This document shows, in pieces, positions 32,225-40,346 of a stretch of 64,000 nt of DNA. How positions within the stretch are numbered: position 1 is the stretch's first letter; each line of letters opens with the position of its first letter. The notes under the pieces were generated by a model. It made no database searches. It saw only the letters and a program-made list of their open reading frames with translations, and was not told the DNA's origin. Made by a program: the position numbers and the translations under genes. The DNA comes from an uncultured Acetatifactor sp. GTDB taxonomy: Bacteria; Bacillota; Clostridia; Lachnospirales; Lachnospiraceae. The stretch lies in the NCBI GenBank assembly GCA_910577035.1, contig CAJTKW010000008.1:1-64000 (forward strand), in the 5' to 3' direction.

Positions 32225-33121
32225 ATGGAAAAGGATATGGAAAAGGTATTGCAGAAGGCGGAGGTGCTTATTGAGGCCCTGCCCTATATACAGAGGTTCA
32301 ACCGTAAAATTATCGTTGTGAAATACGGCGGCAGTGCCATGAGCAACGAGGAGCTGCAGAAAAATGTGATCAAGGATGTAACACTGTTAAAGCTGGTGGG
32401 TTTCAAGCCCATCATTGTCCACGGAGGGGGCAAGGAGATCAGCCGCTGGGTGGGAAAAGTAGGCAAGGAGGCAAAATTTGTGGGCGGGCTTCGTGTCACC
32501 GACGAGGAGACCATGGAGATTGCCGAGATGGTCTTAAACAAGGTAAACAAGAGCCTTGTAACCATGGTGCAGGAGCTGGGAGTCAAGGCTGTAGGCATCA
32601 GCGGAAAGGACGGCGGACTTCTGCAGGTGAAAAAGAAGTATTCCGACGGCCAGGACATCGGCTTTGTGGGAGAGATCACAAACGTCATGCCGAAAGTGCT
32701 GTTTGATCTGCTGGAGAGGGATTTCCTTCCCATTGTGGCGCCCATCGGCCTGGACGAGCATTTCCAGACCTATAATATCAATGCGGACGATGCCGCCTGC
32801 GCCATTGCCAGAGCGGTAAACGCAGAAAAGCTGGCGTTCCTGACGGATATTGAAGGGCTGTACAAGGATATTCATGACAAGTCATCCTTTATCTCCAGGC
32901 TGTCTGCCGCGGAGGCGGAGGAGCTGATTTCCGGAGGCTATATCGGAGGCGGTATGCTGCCCAAGCTGAACAATTGTACCTCGGCAATCCGCAGCGGTGT
33001 GAAAAGGGTTCACATTCTGGACGGCAGGATTCCCCACTGCCTGCTGCTGGAAATTTTTACCAACCACGGCATTGGGACGGCTATTGTGGACGATGAAGAG
33101 ATCGAGACTATGGAAGCATGA
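32225..33121 (+). CDS. argB: Acetylglutamate kinase
   Basis: 298 residues; phosphorylates N-acetylglutamate, the committed step of ornithine synthesis. VVKYGGSAM and [12 protein letters not shown] are the phosphate- and substrate-binding loops; [20 protein letters not shown] and [10 protein letters not shown] complete the family core. The length and N-terminal helix ([20 protein letters not shown]) are those of the hexameric, arginine-inhibited class. The frame is open upstream to 32123, through the repeat, but the ATG at 32225 is the first that starts the conserved sequence; its ribosome site is GAAAGG from the repeat tail. It overlaps argD by 4 bases if argD starts at 33118. Confidence 0.97.
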   Translation: MEKDMEKVLQKAEVLIEALPYIQRFNRKIIVVKYGGSAMSNEELQKNVIKDVTLLKLVGFKPIIVHGGGKEISRWVGKVGKEAKFVGGLRVTDEETMEIAEMVLNKVNKSLVTMVQELGVKAVGISGKDGGLLQVKKKYSDGQDIGFVGEITNVMPKVLFDLLERDFLPIVAPIGLDEHFQTYNINADDAACAIARAVNAEKLAFLTDIEGLYKDIHDKSSFISRLSAAEAEELISGGYIGGGMLPKLNNCTSAIRSGVKRVHILDGRIPHCLLLEIFTNHGIGTAIVDDEEIETMEA

Positions 33122-33135
33122 AAGGAATGAAACGT

Positions 33136-34320
33136 ATGGACATGAAGGAGTACATTGCAGAGGCGGAAAGAGCCCTGCTTCATACCTATAACCGCTATCA
33201 GATTGTGCTGGAGAGAGGGGACGGAGTCCGGCTCTATGATATGGAGGGGAAGGAGTATCTTGATTTTGTGGCGGGAATCGCCGTGTTTGCTTTAGGGTAC
33301 AATAACAGAGCATATAATGATGCCCTGAAGGAACAGATTGACAAGATAATACATACCTCCAACTATTATTACAACAGGCCTGCCATCCGGGCTGCGAAGA
33401 AGCTGAAGGAAGTCTCCGGTATGGACCGGGTCTTTTTCACCAACTCCGGGGCAGAGGCGGTGGAGGGAGCGCTGAAGGCGGCGCGGAAGTACGCTTATCT
33501 GAAGGACGGCAGCAGGGAGCATGAGATCATTGCCATGAACCATTCCTTCCACGGCAGGACTTTCGGCGCGCTGTCGGTCACGGGTAATGCCAAATACAGG
33601 GAGCCCTTTGAGCCCATGATCGGCAACATCCGGTTTGCGGAGCTGAACGACATTGAGAGCGTGAAGGCACAGATCACGGACAGGACCTGCGGGATCATTC
33701 TGGAAACGGTGCAGGGAGAGGGCGGCCTGATTCCCGCCACGGAGGAATTCCTGCGGGAGGTTCGGGCAATCTGCGATCAGCGGGATATTCTCCTGATTCT
33801 GGATGAGATACAGTGCGGTATGGGCAGGACCGGCACGATGTATGCCTGGCAGAAATACGGCGTGAAGCCGGATATTATGACTACGGCCAAGGCGCTGGGC
33901 TGCGGTGTGCCTGTGGGAGCTTTCCTTATGACCGAAAGGGTGGGGCAGAATTCTCTTGCCGCAGGAGACCACGGAACCACCTACGGCGGAAACCCTCTTG
34001 CCTGTGCGGCGGTGGAAAAAGTGCTTGATTTATTTGAAGAGAACCATATAATAGAGAATGTGAGAGAGGTGGCTCCCTATCTGGAAATGCGTCTGGAGGA
34101 GCTGAAGGAAAGATATGGCTGCATCGTGGGGAGACGGGGCGCCGGATTGATGCAGGGACTGGTGTTTGACAGGCCCGTGGGCGATACCATCAGCCGCGCT
34201 CTGGAAAACGGCCTGATCTTGATCAATGCGGGAACAAATATCATTCGTTTTGTACCTCCTCTGATTATCAGCAAGGAAAATGTTGACGAGATGATTTCAA
34301 TTCTGGAGCGGAGTATATGA
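33136..34320 (+). CDS. argD: Acetylornithine aminotransferase
   Basis: 394 residues from this start; PLP enzyme making acetylornithine from the semialdehyde. The PLP lysine is in TTAKALGCGVPVG, LILDEIQCGMGRTG supplies the cofactor-binding Asp, and FFTNSGAEAVEGALKAARKY the phosphate loop. ATGs at 33118 and 33127 are also in frame; GAAAGGA at 33120-33126 is best placed for 33136, while 33118 would give an ATGA overlap with argB. The stop overlaps the start of the solute-binding protein gene. Confidence 0.96.
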   Translation: MDMKEYIAEAERALLHTYNRYQIVLERGDGVRLYDMEGKEYLDFVAGIAVFALGYNNRAYNDALKEQIDKIIHTSNYYYNRPAIRAAKKLKEVSGMDRVFFTNSGAEAVEGALKAARKYAYLKDGSREHEIIAMNHSFHGRTFGALSVTGNAKYREPFEPMIGNIRFAELNDIESVKAQITDRTCGIILETVQGEGGLIPATEEFLREVRAICDQRDILLILDEIQCGMGRTGTMYAWQKYGVKPDIMTTAKALGCGVPVGAFLMTERVGQNSLAAGDHGTTYGGNPLACAAVEKVLDLFEENHIIENVREVAPYLEMRLEELKERYGCIVGRRGAGLMQGLVFDRPVGDTISRALENGLILINAGTNIIRFVPPLIISKENVDEMISILERSI

Positions 34321-35717
34321 ATTTAAGAAAGAGATTAATTGCAGTTGCGGCAGTTGTGGTTTTTGCCGCGGCTGTTTTGTATGGGAGCACTCTGGATCCT
34401 GCAGGCGATCCCGAGGATGTATCGCGGCCGGCCTGGTTCGACAGGAAGGATACCATTTATTTCTGGTATTCCGATGAAACCATGACCAATTTCATAAACA
34501 GTGCGGCGGTGTCCTTCGGAGAGCGGGAGGATGTGCACGTGATACCGGTGCTGACCTCGGACAGCGAGTACCTGGAAGCGATTAACCGGGCATCTCTGGA
34601 GGAAGAGCAGATGCCTGATGCTTATATTATCAGTCATGATTCGCTGGAGAAGGCGTATCTGGCGGGCCTGGCGGAGGAGGTCAGGGATACGGAGGCGGTG
34701 TGCACCGAGGAAAATTTTCCGGCGTCCGCACTGTCGGCAGTATCCTATCATGGAAAGACCGTGGCCTATCCCCTTTCCTTTGAGACCAGCGCCCTGATCT
34801 ATAATGAGACTTATCTGGCGGAGTGGGCGAGGCAGAGCGCTCAGAAAGAGCTTCTGGGAGACGGCACCGAGGACGGAGAACCTGCGGAGGATTCGGAGGG
34901 TATCACGCTGGACGAGGCTCTTCTGGCAGCAAAGACAGAAGAATATTTCCAGAGGGCCGTTCCCGGCACACTGGATGAGCTTTTGAACTTTGCCGATACC
35001 TTTGATCTTCCCGAGGGCGTGGAAGGAATTATGACATGGGCAGTGTCGGATATTTTTTATAATTACTGGATCGTGGGAAATTATATGATTGTGGGCGGAG
35101 ATGCCGGAGACGACGAGTCAAATATTCAGATCGTTAATGATGAGGCAATTGCCTGCCTAGAGGTATACAAGGGACTGAATCCGTTTTTCTTCATTGAGTC
35201 CGATACGGTTACCTATGAGTCCGCGGTGCAGGATTTTGTGGACGGGAAAATCGTGTTTACCATCGCTACCACAGACGTGGTGGAAAGGCTGGCGGATGCG
35301 AAGGCAGAGGGATTGATTCCTTTTGACTACGGCGTGGCCATGATGCCCATGGTGAGTGATGTGCTGCAAAGCCGTTCCATGTCCGTGACCAATGCGGTTG
35401 CGGTAAACGGATATTCCCTGCACAAGGAACTGGCTAATCAATTTGCCGCCTATCTGGTGGACGAGTGCTCTGATTCTCTTTACGAGAGGACGGGGAAAGC
35501 TCCGGCAAAGTCGAGCGCCGGTGCGGACAACGGACCGCTGCAGATTTTTAAGCTGGAATATGCCCGCAGCGTTCCGCTGCCGAAGATGATGGATACGGGA
35601 AATTTCTGGCTTCAGCTGGAGAGGCTGTTTGCCCAGGTATGGAACGGCGGGGACGTGACCGCCCAGGTGCAGGAGCTGGCGGCACAGATCGACGCCCAGG
35701 TGGAAGGAAATTACTGA
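34317..35717 (+). CDS. Extracellular solute-binding protein, MalE-like, orphan
   Basis: 466 residues. An N-terminal hydrophobic segment (LIAVAAVVVFAAAVLYGS) acts as signal or anchor; no lipobox Cys follows, unlike most Firmicute binding proteins. The rest has the shape of a family 1 carbohydrate-binding protein: IYFWYSDETMTNFINSAAVSF at the start, then YPLSFETSALIYNETYL and GKIVFTIATTDVVERLADAK. An acidic insert (residues about 180-200) interrupts it. No permease or ATPase gene is adjacent, so it may use a distant transporter or act as a sensor. The ATGA overlap with argD puts it in the arginine transcript. Confidence 0.8.
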   Translation: MNLRKRLIAVAAVVVFAAAVLYGSTLDPAGDPEDVSRPAWFDRKDTIYFWYSDETMTNFINSAAVSFGEREDVHVIPVLTSDSEYLEAINRASLEEEQMPDAYIISHDSLEKAYLAGLAEEVRDTEAVCTEENFPASALSAVSYHGKTVAYPLSFETSALIYNETYLAEWARQSAQKELLGDGTEDGEPAEDSEGITLDEALLAAKTEEYFQRAVPGTLDELLNFADTFDLPEGVEGIMTWAVSDIFYNYWIVGNYMIVGGDAGDDESNIQIVNDEAIACLEVYKGLNPFFFIESDTVTYESAVQDFVDGKIVFTIATTDVVERLADAKAEGLIPFDYGVAMMPMVSDVLQSRSMSVTNAVAVNGYSLHKELANQFAAYLVDECSDSLYERTGKAPAKSSAGADNGPLQIFKLEYARSVPLPKMMDTGNFWLQLERLFAQVWNGGDVTAQVQELAAQIDAQVEGNY

Positions 35718-35778
35718 TCAGGCATAAAGAAACCGATCATCGGGTACACTTAAGCTTAGAAAGGACAGGTGTATTCCA

Positions 35779-36210
35779 ATGATTGGTTTTTTTATTGCGT
35801 TGATTTCAGGTGCCCTGATGAGCGTACAGGGAGTCTTTAACACACAGGTTACCAAGGCGTCCAGTATTTGGGCAGCAAGCGCTTTTGTGCAGCTGTCGGC
35901 TCTTGCGGTCTGCCTGGGGGCCTGGCTTTTCACGGACAGGAGTAATCTGCTGCAGGTATTCCAGGTACAGCCGAAGTACATGCTGCTGGGGGGAGCCATC
36001 GGGGCGTTCATCACGTACACGGTCATAAAGGGCATGGAGATGCTGGGGCCGGCCAGAGCAGTAATGCTGATTGTGGTGGCGCAGCTTTTGGTGGCATATG
36101 TGATCGAGCTGCTGGGATGGTTCGGGGTGGAGAAGCAGCCCTGGGAGTGGAGAAAAGCATTGGGCATGGCAGTGGCTGTGGCGGGAATTATTATTTTTAA
36201 ATGGAAATGA
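35779..36210 (+). CDS. YdcZ-type (DMT superfamily) small membrane transporter
   Basis: 143 residues with four to five helices, a half-size DMT transporter. The opening IALISGALMSVQGVFNTQV and the ending GMAVAVAGIIIFKWK are those of the YdcZ (former DUF606) family. Such proteins act as dimers; substrates are mostly unknown. GAAAGGACAGG-type sequence lies upstream of the ATG. It follows the solute-binding protein by 61 bases with no clear terminator. Confidence 0.85.
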   Translation: MIGFFIALISGALMSVQGVFNTQVTKASSIWAASAFVQLSALAVCLGAWLFTDRSNLLQVFQVQPKYMLLGGAIGAFITYTVIKGMEMLGPARAVMLIVVAQLLVAYVIELLGWFGVEKQPWEWRKALGMAVAVAGIIIFKWK

Positions 36211-36221
36211 TGAAAAGCGGC

Positions 36222-36250
36222 TTGTAAAAAGATTACAATTCTATTACAAT
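36222..36250 (+). promoter_or_regulatory. Promoter before the ComEA-like gene
   Basis: TTGTAA (36222-36227), 17 bases, TACAAT (36245-36250), 45 bases before the ATG at 36295. AT-rich surroundings support a real start of a new transcription unit. Confidence 0.5.
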
Positions 36251-36294
36251 AATATTAATCAGCATAGAGAGGCAATCCCTGAAAGTGAGGGACT

Positions 36295-36987
36295 ATGGTG
36301 AGATATGAAAAAATAAGCTGCATCATATGCAGTCTGGCTCTGAGCTGGTTGCTGTGCAGCTGCGGGACACAGGCGGACGGCCTGGTACTTGTGGGCGAAA
36401 GCGGTATGTCGGTGTCAAAGAATGTGCCGGAAGCCGATTCCGGAGGGAACAGCCGGAAGGAGGCGGGGAAGGATCCTACGTCGGATCATGGGTCAGACCC
36501 GACGGCGGATCATATGTCAGACCCGACGGCGGATCATATGTCAGACCCGACGGCGGAATCGGAGGAGCTTTCCCGGATTTATGTGTATGTGTGCGGAGCA
36601 GTCAACTGTCCGGGCGTGGTGGCCCTGCGGGAGGGAAGCAGAGCGGAGGCGGCGCTGGAAGCGGCAGGCGGGCTGCGGGAGGATGCACGAACGGACTGGG
36701 TAAATCTGGCGGCAAAGGTGAAGGACGGTGAAAAGCTGTATTTTCCTACGGTGGACGAGGCGGCAGAGCCTGTGGATCCGGACGGGGGAGATGGCCTGAT
36801 CAACATCAATACCGCAGATGCGGAGACGCTTTGTACGCTTTCCGGGATTGGCGAGTCCAGAGCCCGGGATATTCTGCGCTACCGGGAAGAGCACGGATTC
36901 TTTGAAAACCGCGAGGACATTATGAAGGTGCCAGGCATCAAGACCAGTGTTTACAACAGGATTAAAGACAGAATCAAGACAGAGTGA
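36295..36987 (+). CDS. comEA: ComEA-like helix-hairpin-helix DNA-binding lipoprotein
   Basis: 230 residues. A signal-like N-terminus ends with WLLCSCGTQ, which could be a lipobox (Cys23). A Ser/Asp-rich linker includes eight-residue repeats (SDPTADHM). An SLBB domain follows (VYVCGAVNCPGVVALREGS), and then the C-terminal helix-hairpin-helix pair ININTADAETLCTLSGIGES and REDIMKVPGIKTSVYNRIKD. ComEA binds double-stranded DNA at the cell surface during uptake; with comEC 4 kb downstream this fits a DNA-uptake role, although many non-competent Firmicutes also carry these genes. Confidence 0.88.
   Translation: MVRYEKISCIICSLALSWLLCSCGTQADGLVLVGESGMSVSKNVPEADSGGNSRKEAGKDPTSDHGSDPTADHMSDPTADHMSDPTAESEELSRIYVYVCGAVNCPGVVALREGSRAEAALEAAGGLREDARTDWVNLAAKVKDGEKLYFPTVDEAAEPVDPDGGDGLININTADAETLCTLSGIGESRARDILRYREEHGFFENREDIMKVPGIKTSVYNRIKDRIKTE
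36493..36557 (+). repeat. 24-bp tandem repeat in the ComEA-like linker
   Basis: The 24-base unit beginning TCAGACCCGACGGCGGAT occurs at 36493 and 36517, with a partial third copy at 36541. It encodes the SDPTADHM repeats. The copies are identical, so unit number could vary between strains. Confidence 0.85.
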
Positions 36988-36999
36988 GGAAGATTAAGA

Positions 37000-37704
37000 A
37001 TGGCAGGGAAAAGGGCATTAGTGGTAGACGACGAGAAGCTGATCGTAAAGGGAATACGCTTCAGTCTGGAACAGGATAATATGCAGGTGGACTGTGCATA
37101 CGACGGGGAGGAGGCGCTGGAATACGCGCGGAACAACCAGTATGATATTGTATTGTTGGACGTCATGCTGCCAAAGCTTACGGGATATGAGGTCTGCCAG
37201 CAGATCCGTGAATTTTCCAATGTGCCTGTTATCATGCTGACGGCAAAGGGAGATGATATGGACAAGATCCTTGGCCTGGAATACGGGGCTGATGATTATA
37301 TCACCAAGCCGTTTAATATTCTGGAGGTGAAAGCGCGGATTAAGGCAATCATGCGCCGCATGGAGCCCAAGCGTGTCATGGGTGATGCCGCCGTGTCCCC
37401 TAAAACGGTGGAGAGCGGGGAAATGAAGCTGGACTGCGAGGGCAGGCGGGCTTATATTGCCGGAAAAGAGATCAGTCTTACCGCCAAGGAATTTGAGGTT
37501 CTGGAGCTTTTGATGCTGAATCCCAACAAAGTGTACAGCAGGGAAAATCTGCTGCAGTTGGTGTGGGGGCCGGATTATCCCGGGGATGTGCGGACAGTGG
37601 ACGTACATATCAGGCGCCTTCGGGAAAAGATAGAAAAAAATCCCAGCGAGCCCAGATATGTACATACCAAATGGGGGGTAGGATACTATTTTTATAACGA
37701 ATAG
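37000..37704 (+). CDS. OmpR/PhoB-family response regulator
   Basis: 234 residues: receiver domain (acidic pocket Asp10/Asp11, phosphorylation site Asp54 in VLLDVMLPKL, switch Thr in IMLTAKG, Lys in ITKPFN) and a winged-helix domain (SLTAKEFEVLELLMLNPNKV, VDVHIRRLREKIEK, VRGxGY-like WGVGYYF). It pairs with the histidine kinase 10 bases downstream. The arrangement resembles WalR/PhoP-type systems, but the target genes cannot be read from the sequence. GAGGAAGA precedes the ATG. Confidence 0.95.
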   Translation: MAGKRALVVDDEKLIVKGIRFSLEQDNMQVDCAYDGEEALEYARNNQYDIVLLDVMLPKLTGYEVCQQIREFSNVPVIMLTAKGDDMDKILGLEYGADDYITKPFNILEVKARIKAIMRRMEPKRVMGDAAVSPKTVESGEMKLDCEGRRAYIAGKEISLTAKEFEVLELLMLNPNKVYSRENLLQLVWGPDYPGDVRTVDVHIRRLREKIEKNPSEPRYVHTKWGVGYYFYNE

Positions 37705-37714
37705 GAAGTAAGGG

Positions 37715-39181
37715 ATGGCGGTAAAATATTGGGAGAAACTGAAAAGTCTCCTTTCTCTGCGCAGCCTTCAGGCGCGCATCTTTATCATTATACTTGTGAT
37801 TGGTATTGTGCCCAGTGTACTTATGCGTTACGGCATTCTGAACAGCTATGAGGAGCGCACGGTGCAGATCAGAACCGCTACGGTCCAGAATCAGCTTAAG
37901 ATCGTGGGGAACCATCTGCTCAGCAATCATTATTTCAGCGATACGAAGACAAATGAAAACGTGATTAACGCCGAACTGGAAATGATTTCTAATCTTTACG
38001 AAGGGCGGGTTATAATTGTAGATTCCAGCCTGCGGGTGGTAAAGGACACTTATGGTATCAGCGAGGGGAAAACCATGATCTCCGAGGAGGTCATTCGCTG
38101 TCTCCGGGGGGAAAGCATGTCCAACTATGACAGGGAGCACGGCTACATAGAAATGACCACTCCCATTGAGGAGGTGGGCGGTGCTAAGGACGGCTCCGAC
38201 TCCATTGTGGGGGTTATGGTCACCAGTATTTCCAGTGACGCCATTATCTCCACCATGGATGCACTGAACCGTGAGGCGGCGATCCTGCAGAACCTGATGC
38301 TGGTGGCAATACTGGCCTGTGCCATAGTCCTTTCCACCGTGCTGACAAGGCCCTTTAACAGGGTAACGGAGGCCATCAATGAGGTGCAGGCAGGATACAG
38401 CGATAAGACCATTGACGTTCCGGATTATGTGGAGACGGTGCACATTGTGGAGGCTTTTAATCAGCTGCTGAGACGTATGAAGACCCTGGACGATTCCAGG
38501 CAGGAGTTTGTGGCCAACGTGTCCCATGAGCTCAAGACGCCCATGACCTCCGTCAAGGTGCTGGCCGATTCCCTGCTGGCGCAGGAGGACGCGCCTGCGG
38601 AGCTGTACCGGGAATTCATGGAAGATATTGTGTCGGAGATTGACAGGGAGAATCAGATTATCACAGACCTGCTGGCATTGGTGCGGATGGAAAACAGGGT
38701 GCAGCAGATGAATATTGTGTCCCTGAATATCAATGACCTGACGGAGCTGATTTTAAAGAGGCTGCGTCCCATTGCCAGAAAGAGGGATGTGGAGCTGGTA
38801 TTTGAGAGTATGCGCACAGTGGTAGCCGAGGTGGACGAGGTGAAGCTGACGCTGATTATGACGAATCTTGTGGAAAACGCGATTAAGTACAATAAGGAGC
38901 ATGGCTGGGTGAAGGTGGAGCTGGATGCGGATCATCAGTATTTTACCTTTACAGTCAGCGATTCCGGGCTGGGAATTCCGGAGGAATCTTTGGCTCATAT
39001 CTACGAGCGCTTTTACCGCGTGGACAAGTCCCATTCCAGGGATATAGGGGGGACGGGCCTTGGCCTTGCAATTACCAGAAGCGCGGTGCTGATGCACCGG
39101 GGCGCCATCACGGTTACCAGTGTGGAAGGAGAAGGAACTAATTTTACCGTGAAGATTCCCCTCAGTTATATTAAGGACTGA
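37715..39181 (+). CDS. Sensor histidine kinase, HAMP/HisKA/HATPase type
   Basis: 488 residues. Two membrane helices (IFIIILVIGIVPSVLM and LMLVAILACAIVLSTVL) flank an extracytoplasmic sensor region of about 150 residues. A HAMP linker follows, the H-box FVANVSHELKTP with His271, the N-box NLVENAIKYN, and G-boxes DSGLGIPEE and GGTGLGLAI. It phosphorylates the response regulator encoded just upstream. No PAS domain is evident, so it is simpler than WalK. Its stop is followed at once by a copy of the dispersed intergenic repeat. Confidence 0.95.
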   Translation: MAVKYWEKLKSLLSLRSLQARIFIIILVIGIVPSVLMRYGILNSYEERTVQIRTATVQNQLKIVGNHLLSNHYFSDTKTNENVINAELEMISNLYEGRVIIVDSSLRVVKDTYGISEGKTMISEEVIRCLRGESMSNYDREHGYIEMTTPIEEVGGAKDGSDSIVGVMVTSISSDAIISTMDALNREAAILQNLMLVAILACAIVLSTVLTRPFNRVTEAINEVQAGYSDKTIDVPDYVETVHIVEAFNQLLRRMKTLDDSRQEFVANVSHELKTPMTSVKVLADSLLAQEDAPAELYREFMEDIVSEIDRENQIITDLLALVRMENRVQQMNIVSLNINDLTELILKRLRPIARKRDVELVFESMRTVVAEVDEVKLTLIMTNLVENAIKYNKEHGWVKVELDADHQYFTFTVSDSGLGIPEESLAHIYERFYRVDKSHSRDIGGTGLGLAITRSAVLMHRGAITVTSVEGEGTNFTVKIPLSYIKD

Positions 39182-39187
39182 AGTGCG

Positions 39188-39246
39188 GCCTTTGCGCTTT
39201 GGTGTCACGGATTGTTTGTACCGGCTGCGCGGCATGTGTGAAAGGT
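39188..39246 (+). repeat. Dispersed intergenic repeat, copy upstream of the GerMN lipoprotein
   Basis: TTTGCGCTTTGGTGTCACG, then GATTGTTTGTACCGGCTG, GCGGCATG and TGTGAAAGG. This matches the tail of the argJ-argB repeat region (32120-32211) in shortened form. The closing GAAAGG lies 11 bases before the ATG at 39258 and can serve as its ribosome binding site. Confidence 0.7.
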
Positions 39247-39257
39247 ATGCGGTTGAT

Positions 39258-40169
39258 ATGAGAAGGATATATAGTATTCTGGCGGTGCTTGTGACTGCTG
39301 TGGTTTTGTCCGCGTGCGGGACAAAAACCGGGGAAGACGAAAATACAATGCAGGTTTATTATATCAGCAACTCGGAGACGAAGGTGGAGGCCCATCCTCA
39401 TGTGATGGAGGGGCAGGACACGGAGGAAAAGCTGGACGAGCTGATTCAGTGTCTGGCTACGAATCCGGAGAAGCTGGAGTACAAGGCGCCTCTGCTGATG
39501 GGCTTTCAGGTCCTGGATGTAATCTGGGACGGGGAAAAGGTGCTGCTGGATGTGGATCAGGCTTATCTGAAGCTGCCCACCACTACGGAAGTGCTGACCC
39601 GTGCTTCCATTGTGCGCACACTGACACAGCTGGATAAGGTCAGGTATGTAGGGATTACGGTGGAGGGGAATCAGCTGTATGACAGCCTGGGACGGGCGGT
39701 AGGATGGATGAACGCCGATCGCTTTATTGATAATGACGGCAATGAAATCAACACCTATGAGCAGGTGAAGGTAACGCTGTATTTTGCAGGCGAGGACGGC
39801 ACGGGGCTGATTGCGGCGTCCCGGGAGAAATATTATTCCACTAATATCCCCCTGGAGCGCTTTGTAGTGGACGAACTGCTGGCGGGACCAAGCGGGCATG
39901 TGGAAGGACTTTATCCCACCATCAATCCGGCTACGAAGGTTATCAGTGTGATGACCAAGGACGGGGTGTGCTACGTGAATTTGGATGAAAATTTCCTTAC
40001 GGTGGTCAATAATGTCTCCACGGACGTATCCATCTACTCCATTGTGAATTCTCTGGTGGAGCTGAATCATGTCAATAAGGTGCAAATATCGATTAACGGT
40101 GAGGCACCCTCAGGATTTCAGAGCAACACCTTCGAGAGAAATCTGGATATTGTGACGACCCTGGAATAA
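39258..40169 (+). CDS. GerMN-domain lipoprotein
   Basis: 303 residues. Signal peptide with lipobox VVLSACGT (Cys20). Two GerMN domains follow: one around GFQVLDVIWDGEKVLLDVDQAYLK and one around VISVMTKDGVCYVNLDENF, each with a nearby NSL/RTL-x-x-L/LxxVxxVxI pattern (SIVNSLVELNHVNKVQISING). GerM-type proteins act at the cell surface in spore wall and germination; others are general envelope lipoproteins. It follows the two-component system, and some Firmicute kinase operons carry such a lipoprotein as accessory. The start at 39258 follows the repeat-derived GAAAGG. Confidence 0.88.
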   Translation: MRRIYSILAVLVTAVVLSACGTKTGEDENTMQVYYISNSETKVEAHPHVMEGQDTEEKLDELIQCLATNPEKLEYKAPLLMGFQVLDVIWDGEKVLLDVDQAYLKLPTTTEVLTRASIVRTLTQLDKVRYVGITVEGNQLYDSLGRAVGWMNADRFIDNDGNEINTYEQVKVTLYFAGEDGTGLIAASREKYYSTNIPLERFVVDELLAGPSGHVEGLYPTINPATKVISVMTKDGVCYVNLDENFLTVVNNVSTDVSIYSIVNSLVELNHVNKVQISINGEAPSGFQSNTFERNLDIVTTLE

Positions 40170-40182
40170 GGTATGAAAGGCT

Positions 40183-40300
40183 ATTTTTGCGCTTTGGTTT
40201 CACGGATTGTATGTGTCGTCTCTGCCGACACTGCCGTCAATAGCGGCACTGCCGTCAATAGCGGCACTGCCGCCTGCGGCGGCATAACGGGAAGTAAAAA
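40183..40300 (+). repeat. Dispersed intergenic repeat, copy upstream of comEC
   Basis: TTTTTGCGCTTTGGTTTCACG, GATTGTATGTGTCG, two identical 18-base units (CACTGCCGTCAATAGCGG) and a related third unit CACTGCCGCCTGCGGCGG, then CATAACGGGAAGT. It matches the unit 2 tail at 32110-32205 in order, with an internal expansion of the hairpin-forming 18-mer. Confidence 0.75.
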
Positions 40301-40346
40301 AGAAGGATGATTTGAGTCGCGGCGAAGCAACGACATGGAGGCTAAT

